NCBI RefSeq assembly: GCF_000504285.1
Contig: NZ_KI632511.1
Span: forward strand, 5,624,154-5,688,153
Reading direction: 5' to 3'
Length of the DNA stretch: 64,000 bases
Source of the DNA: Actinospica robiniae DSM 44927
Lineage (GTDB): Bacteria; Actinomycetota; Actinomycetes; Streptomycetales; Catenulisporaceae
The notes below the pieces were generated by a model that was given only the letters and a program-made list of their open reading frames with translations, had not been told where the DNA came from and did no database searches. The position numbers and the translations under genes are program-made. Shown in pieces: positions 39,229 through 47,803 of the stretch; within the stretch, counting starts at the first letter, position 1, and each line of letters begins with the position of its first letter.

Positions 39229-40413
39229 CTACACGGCGCAACCTTCCGTGTCGACCGGCGCGGTGGCGTCGATGCCGCGCTGGGCATCGCCTTGCACCAG
39301 GCTCGCAGTGAGCGCGTACCCCGTGGCAGAGTCCTGAAGCGACTTGGCGAATACGACCCCGTACACCTCGCCGTCCGCGGTCAGCAGCGGGCCGCCGGAG
39401 TTGCCCTGAAGCACCGTCGAATACAGCGAGAAGATGTCCCGGGTGACCGTGTTCTGGTCGTAGATGTCCTGGCCCTGGGCGTCCATCTCCTGCCGGATGC
39501 GCGCGGGTACGGCCGTGAACGAGCCGTCCTCGGGGAAGCCGGCCACCACGGCGTTGTCATCGGCCTTACCGCTCGTGTCGAACTGCAGCGAGGGTGCGTC
39601 GAGGTCCTTGACGTAGAGCACGGCGATGTCCCGCTCGGGGTCGTAGAGCACGACCTTCGCGGGGTAGGGGGTGCCCTCGCCGCCGATCTGCACCGTCGGG
39701 TTGCTCACGCCGCCGACGACGTGCGCGTTGGTCATCACGTGGTGCGGCGAGAAGACGAAGCCGGAGCCCTCGATCTGCTTGCCGCAGCTCGGCGCGTCGC
39801 CCACGATCTTCACGATCGAGTTCTTCGCCGCGGTCACGCCGGGCTCGTTGAGCACGGCCGGATCCGGCGCCGGCACGTTGGCGATCGTCTCCTGGGTGAA
39901 GGGCCCGAACACCTGGGGAAAGCCGCTGCGCCCGAGCACCAGCGAGAACGAGTGGAACCAGGTGGTCGAGTCGGCCGGCAGCAGCCGCTGGATGCCGGCC
40001 AGTATCCGCGACTGGTGCACCTGGGAGACCACCACCGGCATGGAGGAGGTGGCCAGGGCGAGGCCTAGGAACCAGGAGACCAGCAGCACCGAGACCACGG
40101 AGACGACCGCGCCGGCGCCCTGGTCCACCGCCTGCACCGGACGCCACGTCAGCTCCCGGCGCACCCGGCCGCCGAGCGAGGTGGCGAGCACCTGCCCGAG
40201 CACGGCCAGGGCGAGCACCGCGCACAGCGAGATGGTGGAGACCACGAGCGAGGACTCGAAGCGGCGCATGACGTCCGGGACCAGCCAGACGCCCACCAGC
40301 AGGCCGCCGACGAAGCCGATGAAGGACATCACGCCGACGACGAAGCCCTGCCGGTAGCCGGAGATCGCGAAGCCGACACAGATCAGGATGATGATGAGAT
40401 CAAGCAGGTCCAT
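39229..40413 (-). CDS. Membrane-bound serine protease, MarP-like (CvpA + trypsin fold)
   Basis: 394-aa protease, matching Rv3671c of M. tuberculosis, which protects against acid and oxidative stress by processing RipA. Four N-terminal helices form a CvpA domain (LIIILICVGFAISGYRQGF; GFVGGLLVGVWLV; LCAVLALAVLGQVLA; VVSVVSVLLVSWFLG). The external protease domain has His in NAHVVGG, Asp in RDIAVLYV and Ser in QGNSGGPLLTADG. It overlaps the Nudix gene by 14 bp. Two RipA-like NlpC/P60 hydrolases in the window are possible substrates; that is speculation. Confidence 0.93.
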   Translation of the reverse strand: MDLLDLIIILICVGFAISGYRQGFVVGVMSFIGFVGGLLVGVWLVPDVMRRFESSLVVSTISLCAVLALAVLGQVLATSLGGRVRRELTWRPVQAVDQGAGAVVSVVSVLLVSWFLGLALATSSMPVVVSQVHQSRILAGIQRLLPADSTTWFHSFSLVLGRSGFPQVFGPFTQETIANVPAPDPAVLNEPGVTAAKNSIVKIVGDAPSCGKQIEGSGFVFSPHHVMTNAHVVGGVSNPTVQIGGEGTPYPAKVVLYDPERDIAVLYVKDLDAPSLQFDTSGKADDNAVVAGFPEDGSFTAVPARIRQEMDAQGQDIYDQNTVTRDIFSLYSTVLQGNSGGPLLTADGEVYGVVFAKSLQDSATGYALTASLVQGDAQRGIDATAPVDTEGCAV

Positions 40414-41149
40414 GTGCGCTCCGGAACTCCCTCAGGTCGAGCGGCAGGTCGAAGGCCGCGGCCTTCTCATCCCAGTCCCTCGCCCAGCCGCCGAGCCGGA
40501 GCACCGCGTCCAGGACGCCCGCGGTGAAGCCCCAGACCAGCAGTTCGCCCACGACGAAGGCCGGGCCGTTGAATCCTGACGAATGGCGCACCCGGATCCG
40601 GTTGGCCGGATCGACCAGGTCCGCCAGGGGCACCCGGCACACCCGGGCGACCTCGCTCGGGCTGCCCGCCAGCAGCGGCGCCGGCGAGCGCCACCAGGCC
40701 AGCACCGGGGTGACCAGGAAGTCACTGGGCGGCAGGTAGAGCTCGGGCAGCACGCCGAACACGCTCACGCCCGCCGGATCCACCCCCGTCTCCTCCTGTG
40801 CCTCGCGCAGCGCGGCCCGGATCCGGCCCTCGCCGTGCGGATCGCCGTCGGCCGGGTCGAGCCGGCCGCCCGGGAACGCCGCCTGGCCCGCGTGCGCGCG
40901 CAGCGTGGCGGCGCGCTCGGTGATGAGCATGTCCGGGCCGTGCGGAAGTCCCTCGCCGAACAGCAGCAGCACGGCCGAGCGACGCGGCTCGCCGGGCTTC
41001 GAGGCCGAGCGGCGCAGCTGCGGCCGGTCCATCCAGTCCGCCTCGGTGGCGACCTCCTGCGTCGCGCGGGCCAGCGGGCTGAGCCAGCCGGGCAGCGCGT
41101 CGGGGTCGGCGAACTGGACATCGCCCGGCGACGGCATCGGCATCGGCAC
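40400..41149 (-). CDS. CoA-type Nudix hydrolase
   Basis: 249-aa hydrolase related to CoA pyrophosphatase (Rv3672c position). The UPF0035/NudL signature MLITERAATLRAHAGQAAFPGG leads into the Nudix box GGRLDPADGD...REAQEETGV, with the REUXEE glutamates present. It likely splits CoA or its derivatives into phosphopantetheine and ADP. The GTG at 41149 has CGGAGC upstream; in-frame ATGs at 41143 and 41137 are alternatives. It lies between nth (8 bp gap) and the MarP-like gene (overlap), so it is part of one operon. Confidence 0.92.
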   Translation of the reverse strand: MPMPMPSPGDVQFADPDALPGWLSPLARATQEVATEADWMDRPQLRRSASKPGEPRRSAVLLLFGEGLPHGPDMLITERAATLRAHAGQAAFPGGRLDPADGDPHGEGRIRAALREAQEETGVDPAGVSVFGVLPELYLPPSDFLVTPVLAWWRSPAPLLAGSPSEVARVCRVPLADLVDPANRIRVRHSSGFNGPAFVVGELLVWGFTAGVLDAVLRLGGWARDWDEKAAAFDLPLDLREFRSAHGPA

Positions 41150-41156
41150 GCTCCGG

Positions 41157-42038
41157 TCACCGGGCCTTTCCGGCCGGCGCGGCCGAGGCCGAGGCTCGCC
41201 GGGGCTTGGCCACCACCGCGACCTGGGCCGCGGCCTGCTGCCGGCGGACCTCGGCCAAGGCCGCCGCCTCGCGCGCGGATGCGGGCTTGAGCAGCGCCTC
41301 GGCCTTGACCGGGTCGAGTTCGCCGACGCCGTACGAGGGGCACATCGCGGCCAGCGGGCAGGCGCCGCAGGCGGGCCGGAGGGAGTGGCAGACGCGGCGG
41401 CCGTGGAAGATCAGCCGGTGCGAGAGCAGCGTCCACTCCGAGCGCGGGAAGAGCGTGCCGATCGCGTGCTCGACCTTGACCGGGTCCTCCAGCGCGGTCC
41501 AGCCGAAGCGCCGCACCAGCCGGCCGAAGTGGGTGTCGACGGTCAGGCCCGGCACGTCGAAGGCGTTGCCGAGGACGACGTTGGCGGTCTTGCGCCCCAC
41601 GCCGGGCAGCGTGACCAGGTCCTCGAGCCGACCGGGCACCTCGCCGCCGAAGCGGTCGCACAGCGCCTGGCCCAGTCCGATGATCGACCTGGCCTTGTTG
41701 CGGTAGAAGCCGGTGGGCCTGACCAGCTCCTCCAGCTCGATCCGCTCGGCCTGCGCGTACTCCTCCGCGGTCGTGTAGCGCGCGAACAGGCCCGGGGTCA
41801 CCTGGTTCACCCGCACGTCCGTGCACTGCGCGGACAGGATCGTGGCCACTATCAGCTCGAGGGGGTTGCGGAAGTCGAGCTCGCAGTGGGCGTCCGGATA
41901 CAGGTCGGCCAGCACGCGGTTCATCTTCCGGGCCCGGCGCACCAGCGCCACGCGGGACTCGGGCTTGCCGCCCGCCTTGCGCTCCGTCACGCTCGCCTCG
42001 CCGACCTTCCACCGACCACGGCCGTTTCGGCCGACCAC
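41157..42038 (-). CDS. nth: Endonuclease III (DNA glycosylase/AP lyase)
   Basis: Base-excision repair enzyme for oxidised pyrimidines. The core has [12 protein letters not shown], the helix-hairpin-helix [12 protein letters not shown] with catalytic Lys, and [11 protein letters not shown] with catalytic Asp. The [4Fe-4S] ligands are [19 protein letters not shown]-terminal extension of ~45 residues (Ala/Arg/Lys) is longer than in E. coli. The GTG at 42038 gives 293 aa; an internal GTG at 41990 with GAGG upstream is a good alternative, because homology starts near [13 protein letters not shown]. It leads nth-nudix-marP and is divergent from crp. Confidence 0.94.
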   Translation of the reverse strand: MVGRNGRGRWKVGEASVTERKAGGKPESRVALVRRARKMNRVLADLYPDAHCELDFRNPLELIVATILSAQCTDVRVNQVTPGLFARYTTAEEYAQAERIELEELVRPTGFYRNKARSIIGLGQALCDRFGGEVPGRLEDLVTLPGVGRKTANVVLGNAFDVPGLTVDTHFGRLVRRFGWTALEDPVKVEHAIGTLFPRSEWTLLSHRLIFHGRRVCHSLRPACGACPLAAMCPSYGVGELDPVKAEALLKPASAREAAALAEVRRQQAAAQVAVVAKPRRASASAAPAGKAR

Positions 42039-42376
42039 CGCTGTACCTACCGACTACCGCAACGGCTCGGGTCTCGTGCCCGGGCCCAGGAGCCAAGCCT
42101 ACGGGCGCCGGTCTCGGCTATGCGAACATCCGCACCCTAGAGAACAAAACGCGCCGAAGCCCCCCTGCCGTTCCCGGGCTCTTCCCGTGCTCGTTCACGC
42201 ACTCTTAAGAGACGTGATCGGGCCGCTCGCGAGCCCGGTTCCCGACTAGGTGTTAGGCGGTGTCGTAGGCCACACTGGAGGGGCAACGACATAACAGATT
42301 GGAATTCGAGGTCGAGTGGACAGCCACCGGCCAACGGAGACCTTAGTGTCCGCGAGGACTGTTGGAGGGTTGGCCA
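42039..42376. other. 338-bp divergent control region between nth and crp
   Basis: Holds a Crp-type box at 42260-42273 and the crp ribosome site. No gene seen. I could not settle a -10 box for either gene. Confidence 0.6.
42260..42273. promoter_or_regulatory. Crp-type binding site upstream of crp
   Basis: GTG-TCGTAG-GC-CAC fits the Streptomyces Crp motif GTG(N)6GNCAC exactly. It lies about 104 bp before the crp start, suggesting autoregulation. Confidence 0.55.
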
Positions 42377-43060
42377 GTGGACGACGTGCTGCGTCGGAGC
42401 CCGCTGTTCGCCGCGCTCGACGAGGAGGCCTCGGCCTCCCTGCTCAAGTCGATGACCGAGATCGTGCTGAGCCGCGGCGACGCCTTGTTCCATGAGGGCG
42501 ACCCGGGTGACCAGCTGTACGTGGTGGTCGAGGGCAAGATCAAGCTCGGCCGCAGCTCGGGCGACGGCCGGGAGAACCTCACCGCGGTGATGGGCCCCGG
42601 CGAGATGTTCGGCGAGCTCTCCCTGTTCGACCCCGGGCCGCGCACCTCCACCGCCACCGCGCTGACCGCCACCAAGCTGCTCGCGCTCGGCCACGCCGAG
42701 CTCATGCCCTGGCTCTCGGCCCGGCCCGAGGTCGCCCGCGCCCTGCTCAAGGCCATGGCCCGGCGGCTGCGGCGGACCAACGAGACCCTGGCCGACCTGG
42801 TCTTCTCCGACGTGCCCGGCCGGGTGGCCAAGGCGCTGCTGGACCTCTCCACCCGCTTCGGCCAGCCGGCCGGCGAGGAGCAGGACGGCATCAAGGTCTC
42901 GCACGACCTGACCCAGGAGGAGCTCGCCCAGCTGGTCGGAGCCTCCCGGGAGACGGTGAACAAGGCGCTGGCCGACTTCGCCCAGCGCGGCTGGATCAAG
43001 CTCGAGGCCCGCGCCGTCGTCCTGCTCGACACCGTCCGCCTGGCCCGCCGGGCCCGCTGA
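42377..43060 (+). CDS. crp: cAMP receptor protein family regulator Crp
   Basis: 227-aa global regulator; in Streptomyces Crp controls germination and antibiotic production. The cyclic-nucleotide domain shows FHEGDPGDQLYVVVEGKIKL and GPGEMFGELSLFDPGPRTSTATA, where the Glu and Arg-Thr positions contact cAMP. The HTH is LTQEELAQLVGASRETVNKAL. The GTG at 42377 was chosen because GGAGGG (42364-42369) precedes it; a TTG at 42362 overlaps that site. A strong terminator overlaps the stop codon. Confidence 0.96.
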   Translation: MDDVLRRSPLFAALDEEASASLLKSMTEIVLSRGDALFHEGDPGDQLYVVVEGKIKLGRSSGDGRENLTAVMGPGEMFGELSLFDPGPRTSTATALTATKLLALGHAELMPWLSARPEVARALLKAMARRLRRTNETLADLVFSDVPGRVAKALLDLSTRFGQPAGEEQDGIKVSHDLTQEELAQLVGASRETVNKALADFAQRGWIKLEARAVVLLDTVRLARRAR

Positions 43061-43084
43061 GCGGCCCCGGACCAGGGGCCGCTC
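43059..43084 (+). terminator. Terminator overlapping the crp stop codon
   Basis: GAGCGGCCCC, 6 nt, GGGGCCGCTC: a perfect 10-bp stem whose first two bases are in the TGA stop. Confidence 0.75.
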
Positions 43085-43195
43085 GCGGGCGCGTTCGCGG
43101 ACGGCGCAGCCCGGAATCCGGAAAACCGGCGTACGCTGACGTAACACTTCGGTGAACGTTTGTAAGCCGAAATTCAGGCGGGGCCCACGGCCCGG

Positions 43196-43969
43196 TCAGT
43201 CGAACCGGGCCGGATCCAGATAGTGCAGCTGAGCCCGGACCGAGAGTTCGGCCGCCGGCCACAGAGCCCGATCGACCTCCGCGTACACCCGGCGCACCAC
43301 CTCCGCGGCCGAGGAGTCACCCGCCGCGAGCGCCGCCTCGACCTGGGCCAGCCGCTCGGCCCGATGCCGTAGATAGAAGTCGAGCACGCCCACCGCGTCG
43401 TCGAGCACGGGCCCGTGCCCGGGCAGCACGGTGTCGAACTCGTGCCGGGCCGCGGACGAGCGGAGCGTGCGCAGCGAGTCGAGATAGTCCCCCAGCGTCC
43501 CGTCCGGATAGGCGACCAGTGTCGTCCCGCGGCCGAGCACGGTGTCGCCGGTCAGCACCGCCCGATCGGCCGGGAGCAGAAAGGAAAGGCTGTCGCCGGT
43601 GTGCCCGGGCGTGCCGACGACGCGCAGCTCGAGCCCGCCCGCGTCGACCACGTCGCCGTCCGCGAGGCCCTCCGAGCCCAGCCGCAGCGCGGGATCGAGC
43701 GCACGCACCGGAGCGCCGGTCAGTTCGGCGAAGCGCCGCGCCGACTCGGCGTGGTCCGGGTGACCGTGCGTCAGCAGGATCTGGGTGACGCGCGCGCCGA
43801 GCCCTTCGGCCGCCGCGACCACCGCCGCCAGGTGCCCTTCGTCCAGCGGGCCGGGATCCACCACCACCGCGGCGGAGGACCCCGGCTCGCACAGCACCCA
43901 GGTGTTCGTGCCCTCCAAGGTGTAGGGCGACGGGTTGGGCGCGAGGACCAGCGTGGCCCGCTCGGTCAC
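43196..43969 (-). CDS. MBL-fold metallohydrolase (LACTB2-like)
   Basis: 257-aa metallo-beta-lactamase-fold protein. The zinc motif is LLTHGHPDHAESA, with GTPGHTGDS, LTGDTVLGRG and VLPGHGPVLDD as the other ligand blocks, plus a C-terminal winged-helix-like region seen in LACTB2 proteins. Possible substrates are RNA or a thioester; not known. The GTG start at 43969 lies 2 bp after the RidA stop, so it is in the operon DUF4177-RidA-MBL. Confidence 0.92.
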   Translation of the reverse strand: MTERATLVLAPNPSPYTLEGTNTWVLCEPGSSAAVVVDPGPLDEGHLAAVVAAAEGLGARVTQILLTHGHPDHAESARRFAELTGAPVRALDPALRLGSEGLADGDVVDAGGLELRVVGTPGHTGDSLSFLLPADRAVLTGDTVLGRGTTLVAYPDGTLGDYLDSLRTLRSSAARHEFDTVLPGHGPVLDDAVGVLDFYLRHRAERLAQVEAALAAGDSSAAEVVRRVYAEVDRALWPAAELSVRAQLHYLDPARFD

Positions 43970-43971
43970 GC

Positions 43972-44442
43972 TCAGTCGACTTCCACGACGAGCTCGACCT
44001 CGACCGGCGCGTCGAGCGGGAGCACCGCGACGCCGACGGCCGAGCGCACATGCACCCCGGCCTCGCCGAAGACGTGCCCGAGAAGCTCGCTCGCCCCGTT
44101 GACCACACCCGGCTGGGCGGTGAAGTCCGGGACGGAGGCCACGAAACCTACCACCTTCACGATCCGGCGCACCTTGGCCAGATCGCCCACCTCGGCCTTG
44201 ATCGCGGCCAGCGCGTTCAGAGCGCAGCGCTGGGCCAGCTCCTTGGCCTCCTCCGGGCTCACCACCCCGCCGACCTTGCCGGTGGCCGGCAGCGCGCCGT
44301 CGACCGTGGGCAGCTGGCCGGAGGTGTAGACCAGCGAGCCGTTGCGCAGGGCCGGCACGTACGCGCCGACCGGCTTGGCCGGCTCGGGGAGCTTGAGGCC
44401 GAGCTCGGCCAGGCGCTCCTCCGGGTGCTTGCCGTCGGACAT
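43972..44442 (-). CDS. RidA family protein (enamine/imine deaminase type)
   Basis: 156-aa YjgF/YER057c/UK114 fold protein. GSLVYTSGQLPTVDG, CALNALAAIKAEVGD and the strand AVGVAVLPLDAPVEVELVVEV fit the family. However the Arg of true RidA (about position 105) falls near VRSAVGV, and I cannot confirm it is aligned, so the subfamily is open. The ATG at 44442 overlaps the stop of the DUF4177 gene as TGATG. The long upstream extension of this frame is shadow of that gene. Confidence 0.9.
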   Translation of the reverse strand: MSDGKHPEERLAELGLKLPEPAKPVGAYVPALRNGSLVYTSGQLPTVDGALPATGKVGGVVSPEEAKELAQRCALNALAAIKAEVGDLAKVRRIVKVVGFVASVPDFTAQPGVVNGASELLGHVFGEAGVHVRSAVGVAVLPLDAPVEVELVVEVD

Positions 44443-44618
44443 CAGGAGTCTCCCCCGCCGTCCGACACCGTGCGCTTCATGTAGGCCACCAGGTTCTCCG
44501 GGTTCGGGCCCGGCACGACCTGGACCAGCTCCCAGCCGTCCTGGCCCCAGTTGTCCAGGATCTGCTTGGTGGCGTGCACCAGCAGGGGCACCGTCGCGTA
44601 TTCGAACTTCTTCGCCAT
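44442..44618 (-). CDS. Small DUF4177 domain protein (58 aa)
   Basis: A 58-residue protein starting MAKKFEYATVPLLVHA, with ILDNWGQDGWELVQVVPGPNP near the middle, the DUF4177 hallmark (W-GxxGWELV). A single small domain, cytoplasmic, of unknown function. It is easy to miss because of its size. It has a leaderless start (TACGGT, 7 nt, ATG 44618) and its stop overlaps the RidA ATG as TGATG. It heads the operon with RidA and the MBL hydrolase. Confidence 0.88.
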   Translation of the reverse strand: MAKKFEYATVPLLVHATKQILDNWGQDGWELVQVVPGPNPENLVAYMKRTVSDGGGDS

Positions 44619-44631
44619 GGGGCCTACCGTA
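44619..44631 (-). promoter_or_regulatory. Leaderless promoter -10 box of the DUF4177 operon
   Basis: Minus strand: TACGGT (44631-44626), 7 nt, ATG at 44618. No ribosome site. Confidence 0.6.
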
Positions 44632-44754
44632 ACGCCTCACCCCGCCCGATCGTCTCTCGCAGCCCTACTCGGACGGACGCAGATCACGCGTCGGCGGGAA
44701 CGAGCGCGCACCCGGGTTCGTCCCCGTTGGCGGCACTGAGCACGGGGCAAGGGT

Positions 44755-44766
44755 TACGCTCGGATG
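44755..44766 (+). promoter_or_regulatory. Leaderless promoter -10 box of the first ArsA-like gene
   Basis: TACGCT (44755-44760), 6 nt, GTG at 44767. An ATG at 44764 is only 3 nt from the box, so GTG is the better start. Confidence 0.6.
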
Positions 44767-45807
44767 GTGACCAATGCCCGCTCCGACTCAGCCAGGGACT
44801 GGCCCGGCGTCCGCCTGCACGTGGTGACCGGGAAGGGCGGCACCGGCAAGACCACGGTGGCCGGCGCCCTCGCGCTCGCCCTGGCCGGCCGCTCGCCCAA
44901 GCGGCCCGGCGGCACCGGGCAGCCCGCCGCGCGCGTGCTGCTGGTGGAGGTGGAGGGAAGACAGGGCGTGGCCCAGCTCTTCGACGCGCCGCCGCTGCCC
45001 TACGAGGAGCGGCGCATCGCGGCCGTGCCCGGCGGCGGCGAGGTCTGGGCGCTGGTGATAGACCCGGAGCAGGCGCTGCTCGAGTACCTGGACATGTTCT
45101 ACAAGCTCGGTCCGGCCGCCCGCGCGCTCAAGCGCTTCGGCGCGATCGACTTCGCCACCACCGTCGCGCCCGGCATCAGGGACGTGCTGCTGACCGGCAA
45201 GACCTGCGAGGCGGTGCGCCGGCGCTCGACCGAGGAGGGGCGCACCTTCCACTACGACGCGGTGATCATGGACGCGCCGCCCACCGGTCGGATCACCCGG
45301 TTCCTCAACGTCAACTCGGAGGTCTCCGGACTGGCCCGGGTCGGGCCGATCCGCAACCAGGCCGACGCGGTGATGCGGGTGCTGACCAGCGCGCAGACCG
45401 CCGTGCACTTCGTGACCCTGCTGGAGGAGATGCCGGTGCAGGAGACGTTGGACGGGATCGCCGGCCTGCGCGACGCCGGGCTGCCGGTCGGGGGGATCGT
45501 GGTGAACCAGGCCCGAGACGTGGTGCTGACGGACGATCAGCTCAAGCGCGCCGCCGGCGAGGGCGTGGACCGGGCCGAACTGGCCGCCGGCCTCGCCCCG
45601 GTCAAGCTGGACCAGCCGCCGATCGTGGACGCGCTCGCCGACCTGGCCACCGAGCACGCCCGCCGGGTGCTGCTCGAGCAGGAGCAGCGCGAGGCCCTGA
45701 GCGCGAACGAGGCGCCGATCTACGAGCTGCCGCTGCTGAACGAGGGCGTGGACCGGGTGGGCCTCGACCGGCTGGCCCGGGCGCTGCGCAGCCAGGGGGC
45801 GGCGTGA
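44767..45807 (+). CDS. ArsA/Get3-family ATPase, first of pair
   Basis: 346-aa anion-transporting ATPase family protein (Rv3679 position). Deviant Walker A: VVTGKGGTGKTTVAGALA. Switch II region DAVIMDAPPTGRITRFL. It probably forms a heterodimer with the next gene; the M. tuberculosis pair (Rv3679-Rv3680) has been reported as a Get3-like complex affecting virulence. No arsenic genes are near. The start GTG at 44767 is set by the TACGCT box. The gap to the second gene is 58 bp. Confidence 0.9.
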   Translation: MTNARSDSARDWPGVRLHVVTGKGGTGKTTVAGALALALAGRSPKRPGGTGQPAARVLLVEVEGRQGVAQLFDAPPLPYEERRIAAVPGGGEVWALVIDPEQALLEYLDMFYKLGPAARALKRFGAIDFATTVAPGIRDVLLTGKTCEAVRRRSTEEGRTFHYDAVIMDAPPTGRITRFLNVNSEVSGLARVGPIRNQADAVMRVLTSAQTAVHFVTLLEEMPVQETLDGIAGLRDAGLPVGGIVVNQARDVVLTDDQLKRAAGEGVDRAELAAGLAPVKLDQPPIVDALADLATEHARRVLLEQEQREALSANEAPIYELPLLNEGVDRVGLDRLARALRSQGAA

Positions 45808-45865
45808 GGAAGCTCATGGGCGACTCGGTGAACCCGCCCTCGGGCCCGGACAGTGAGGTGGAAGC

Positions 45866-47035
45866 GTGACCGTGCCGACTGTGGCCGCGAACCTGGATCT
45901 CGACGCCCTGCTCGACGACCGCGGCAACCGGATCATCGTGTGCTGCGGCTCCGGCGGCGTCGGCAAGACCACCACCGCCGCGGCGTTCGCGCTGCGCGCG
46001 GCCGAGCGCGGCCGGGACGTGGTCGTGCTCACCATCGATCCGGCCCGGCGCCTCGCCCAGTCGCTCGGGCTGACCGAGCTGGACAACACCCCGCGCCCGG
46101 TGCAGGGGATCGACACCGCGGCCGGCGGACGTCTGCACGCGATGATGCTGGACATGAAGCGCACGTTCGACGACATCGTGGTCGAGCACGCGGACGCCGG
46201 CCGGGCGCAGCAGATCCTGGACAACCCGTTCTACCAGTCGCTCTCCGCCAGCTTCGCCGGCACGCAGGAGTACATGGCGATGGAGAAGCTCGGCCAGCTC
46301 TACGACAAGGGCGAATGGGACCTGATCGTCGTCGACACGCCGCCGAGCCGTTCCGCGCTCGACTTCCTGGACGCGCCGAACCGGCTCGGCTCGTTCCTCG
46401 ACGGCAAGTTCATCAAGATCCTGTCGGCGCCGGCCAAGGTCGGCGGCCTCGGCGGCGCGTTCAAGCTGCTGACCGGCGGGGTGAGCCTGGTCACCGGGGC
46501 GCTCGGCAAGCTGCTCGGCTCCGGCCTGCTGGCCGACGTGCAGGCCTTCGTCAACGCGCTCGACACCATGTTCGGCGGCTTCCGCGAGCGGGCCGAGGCG
46601 ACGTACCGGCTGCTCCAGGCGAAGGGCACCTCGTTCGTGGTGGTGGCCGCGCCGGAGCCGGACGCGCTGCGCGAGGCCTCGTACTTCGCCCGGCGCCTGG
46701 CCGAGGAGCGCATGCCGCTGGCCGGCCTGGTGCTCAACCGGGTGCACCCTCGGCTGACCGACCTGACCGCGGAGCGTTCCCTCGCGGCGGCCGAGCAGCT
46801 GGACGCCCCGGCGGATCCGCAGCACTCGAGCCCGCAGCACTCGCTGGCCGGAGGGCTGCTTCGGCTGCACGCGGAGCGGGTGGAGCTCAGCCGTCGGGAG
46901 ACGAAGCTGGCCGACCGCTTCGTGGCGAGCCACCCGGGCATCAACCTGCTCCGGCTGCCCGCGCTGGCGGAGGACGTGCACGACCTCGCGGGCCTGCGGC
47001 TGGTGACGGCCGGGTCGGACGGCGCGGCCGCGTAG
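45866..47035 (+). CDS. ArsA/Get3-family ATPase, second of pair
   Basis: 389-aa partner of the previous gene. Deviant Walker A: CCGSGGVGKTTTAAAFALRA. TIDPARRLAQSLGL follows, then switch II LIVVDTPPSRSALDFLDAP, and a hydrophobic, glycine-rich stretch (GGLGGAFKLLTGGVSLVTGALG) that may contact a membrane or hydrophobic client. The function in actinomycetes is not defined. It converges on wblA with 28 bp between stops. GTG start at 45866 with GAGGTGGAAGC upstream. Confidence 0.92.
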   Translation: MTVPTVAANLDLDALLDDRGNRIIVCCGSGGVGKTTTAAAFALRAAERGRDVVVLTIDPARRLAQSLGLTELDNTPRPVQGIDTAAGGRLHAMMLDMKRTFDDIVVEHADAGRAQQILDNPFYQSLSASFAGTQEYMAMEKLGQLYDKGEWDLIVVDTPPSRSALDFLDAPNRLGSFLDGKFIKILSAPAKVGGLGGAFKLLTGGVSLVTGALGKLLGSGLLADVQAFVNALDTMFGGFRERAEATYRLLQAKGTSFVVVAAPEPDALREASYFARRLAEERMPLAGLVLNRVHPRLTDLTAERSLAAAEQLDAPADPQHSSPQHSLAGGLLRLHAERVELSRRETKLADRFVASHPGINLLRLPALAEDVHDLAGLRLVTAGSDGAAA

Positions 47036-47063
47036 AACTCGGCCGCGGACCGGCTCAGCCCGC

Positions 47064-47456
47064 TCACCCCACCGGCGCGGGCTGTGCCAGGTCCTCGGTC
47101 AGCGCCTCGATCTCGGCCGCCTCGCGCTGGGCCGGCAGCATCTGGCCCGGCTCGGGCACGATCAGCATCGTGCCGGTGCGCTCGAAGTACGCGTCCCGCT
47201 TCTCCTCGAGCACCTGCCGCCAGGAGTGGACCTCCGGCCGGCGGCGCAGCAGCGCGCGCCGCTCACGCTCGGTCATCCCGCCCCACACGCCGTACTCGAC
47301 ACGATTGTCGAGAGCGTCGGCCAGGCACTCGGTGCGCACCGGACAGGTCGCGCACACGACTTTCGCCCGGTTCTGCGCCGCTCCCTGAACGAACAGCTCA
47401 TCCGGGTCCATCCCCCGGCACCCCGCGACTATGGTCCAATCCTCAACCCACGCCAT
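47064..47456 (-). CDS. wblA: WhiB-like regulator WblA
   Basis: 130-aa Fe-S transcription regulator. In Streptomyces WblA (SCO3579) is a key switch to sporulation and down-regulates antibiotic clusters. The four ligands are Cys13, Cys35, Cys38 and Cys44 (CATCPVRTEC), then GVWGG at 56-60, the turn motif, and a basic GMTERERRALLRRR. Context between the ArsA pair and a PBP gene is the same as in S. coelicolor. The ATG at 47456 is used; longer frames have no support. Confidence 0.95.
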   Translation of the reverse strand: MAWVEDWTIVAGCRGMDPDELFVQGAAQNRAKVVCATCPVRTECLADALDNRVEYGVWGGMTERERRALLRRRPEVHSWRQVLEEKRDAYFERTGTMLIVPEPGQMLPAQREAAEIEALTEDLAQPAPVG

Positions 47457-47803
47457 TTCCGGTGCAGTCCTCTCCGCACTCGAGGCTCCCCTTCGCCTCC
47501 TCATCCGCGTGACCGCCCCCGCGGAGTGAGGAAGCGGCTTCCGCACTAGCCGCATTGCTCACGTTCGACCTCGACCGTCCTGCTCGGACGGCCTGCCCGG
47601 TGCCGAGCGTCCCCGAGACCCTACGGTTTCGGTTTCCCTCAGTAAGCACGACAGTACGGAATGGCGACATCGCGCGACAGCCCCCATCCTGGTCAATCTC
47701 TGATGGCCCGTCCGGACTATGCGGCCTGTCGCAAGTGGGCCACAGTTCCGGCCTGCGGCCCCCAGGCCGCCCACGGGCGGGAATGGGAAAGTACCCTTTT
47801 GCC
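47457..47803. other. 347-bp divergent promoter region, wblA and PBP
   Basis: Holds the leaderless PBP promoter at its right end and the wblA promoter, which I cannot place. No gene seen. Confidence 0.6.
47792..47803 (+). promoter_or_regulatory. Leaderless promoter -10 box of the PBP gene
   Basis: TACCCT (47792-47797), 6 nt, ATG at 47804. No ribosome site. Confidence 0.6.

Noticed and set aside
44767-47035. ArsA pair considered as an arsenite pump
   Set aside because: No arsB, arsC, arsD or arsR nearby; the pair is conserved as Get3-like proteins.
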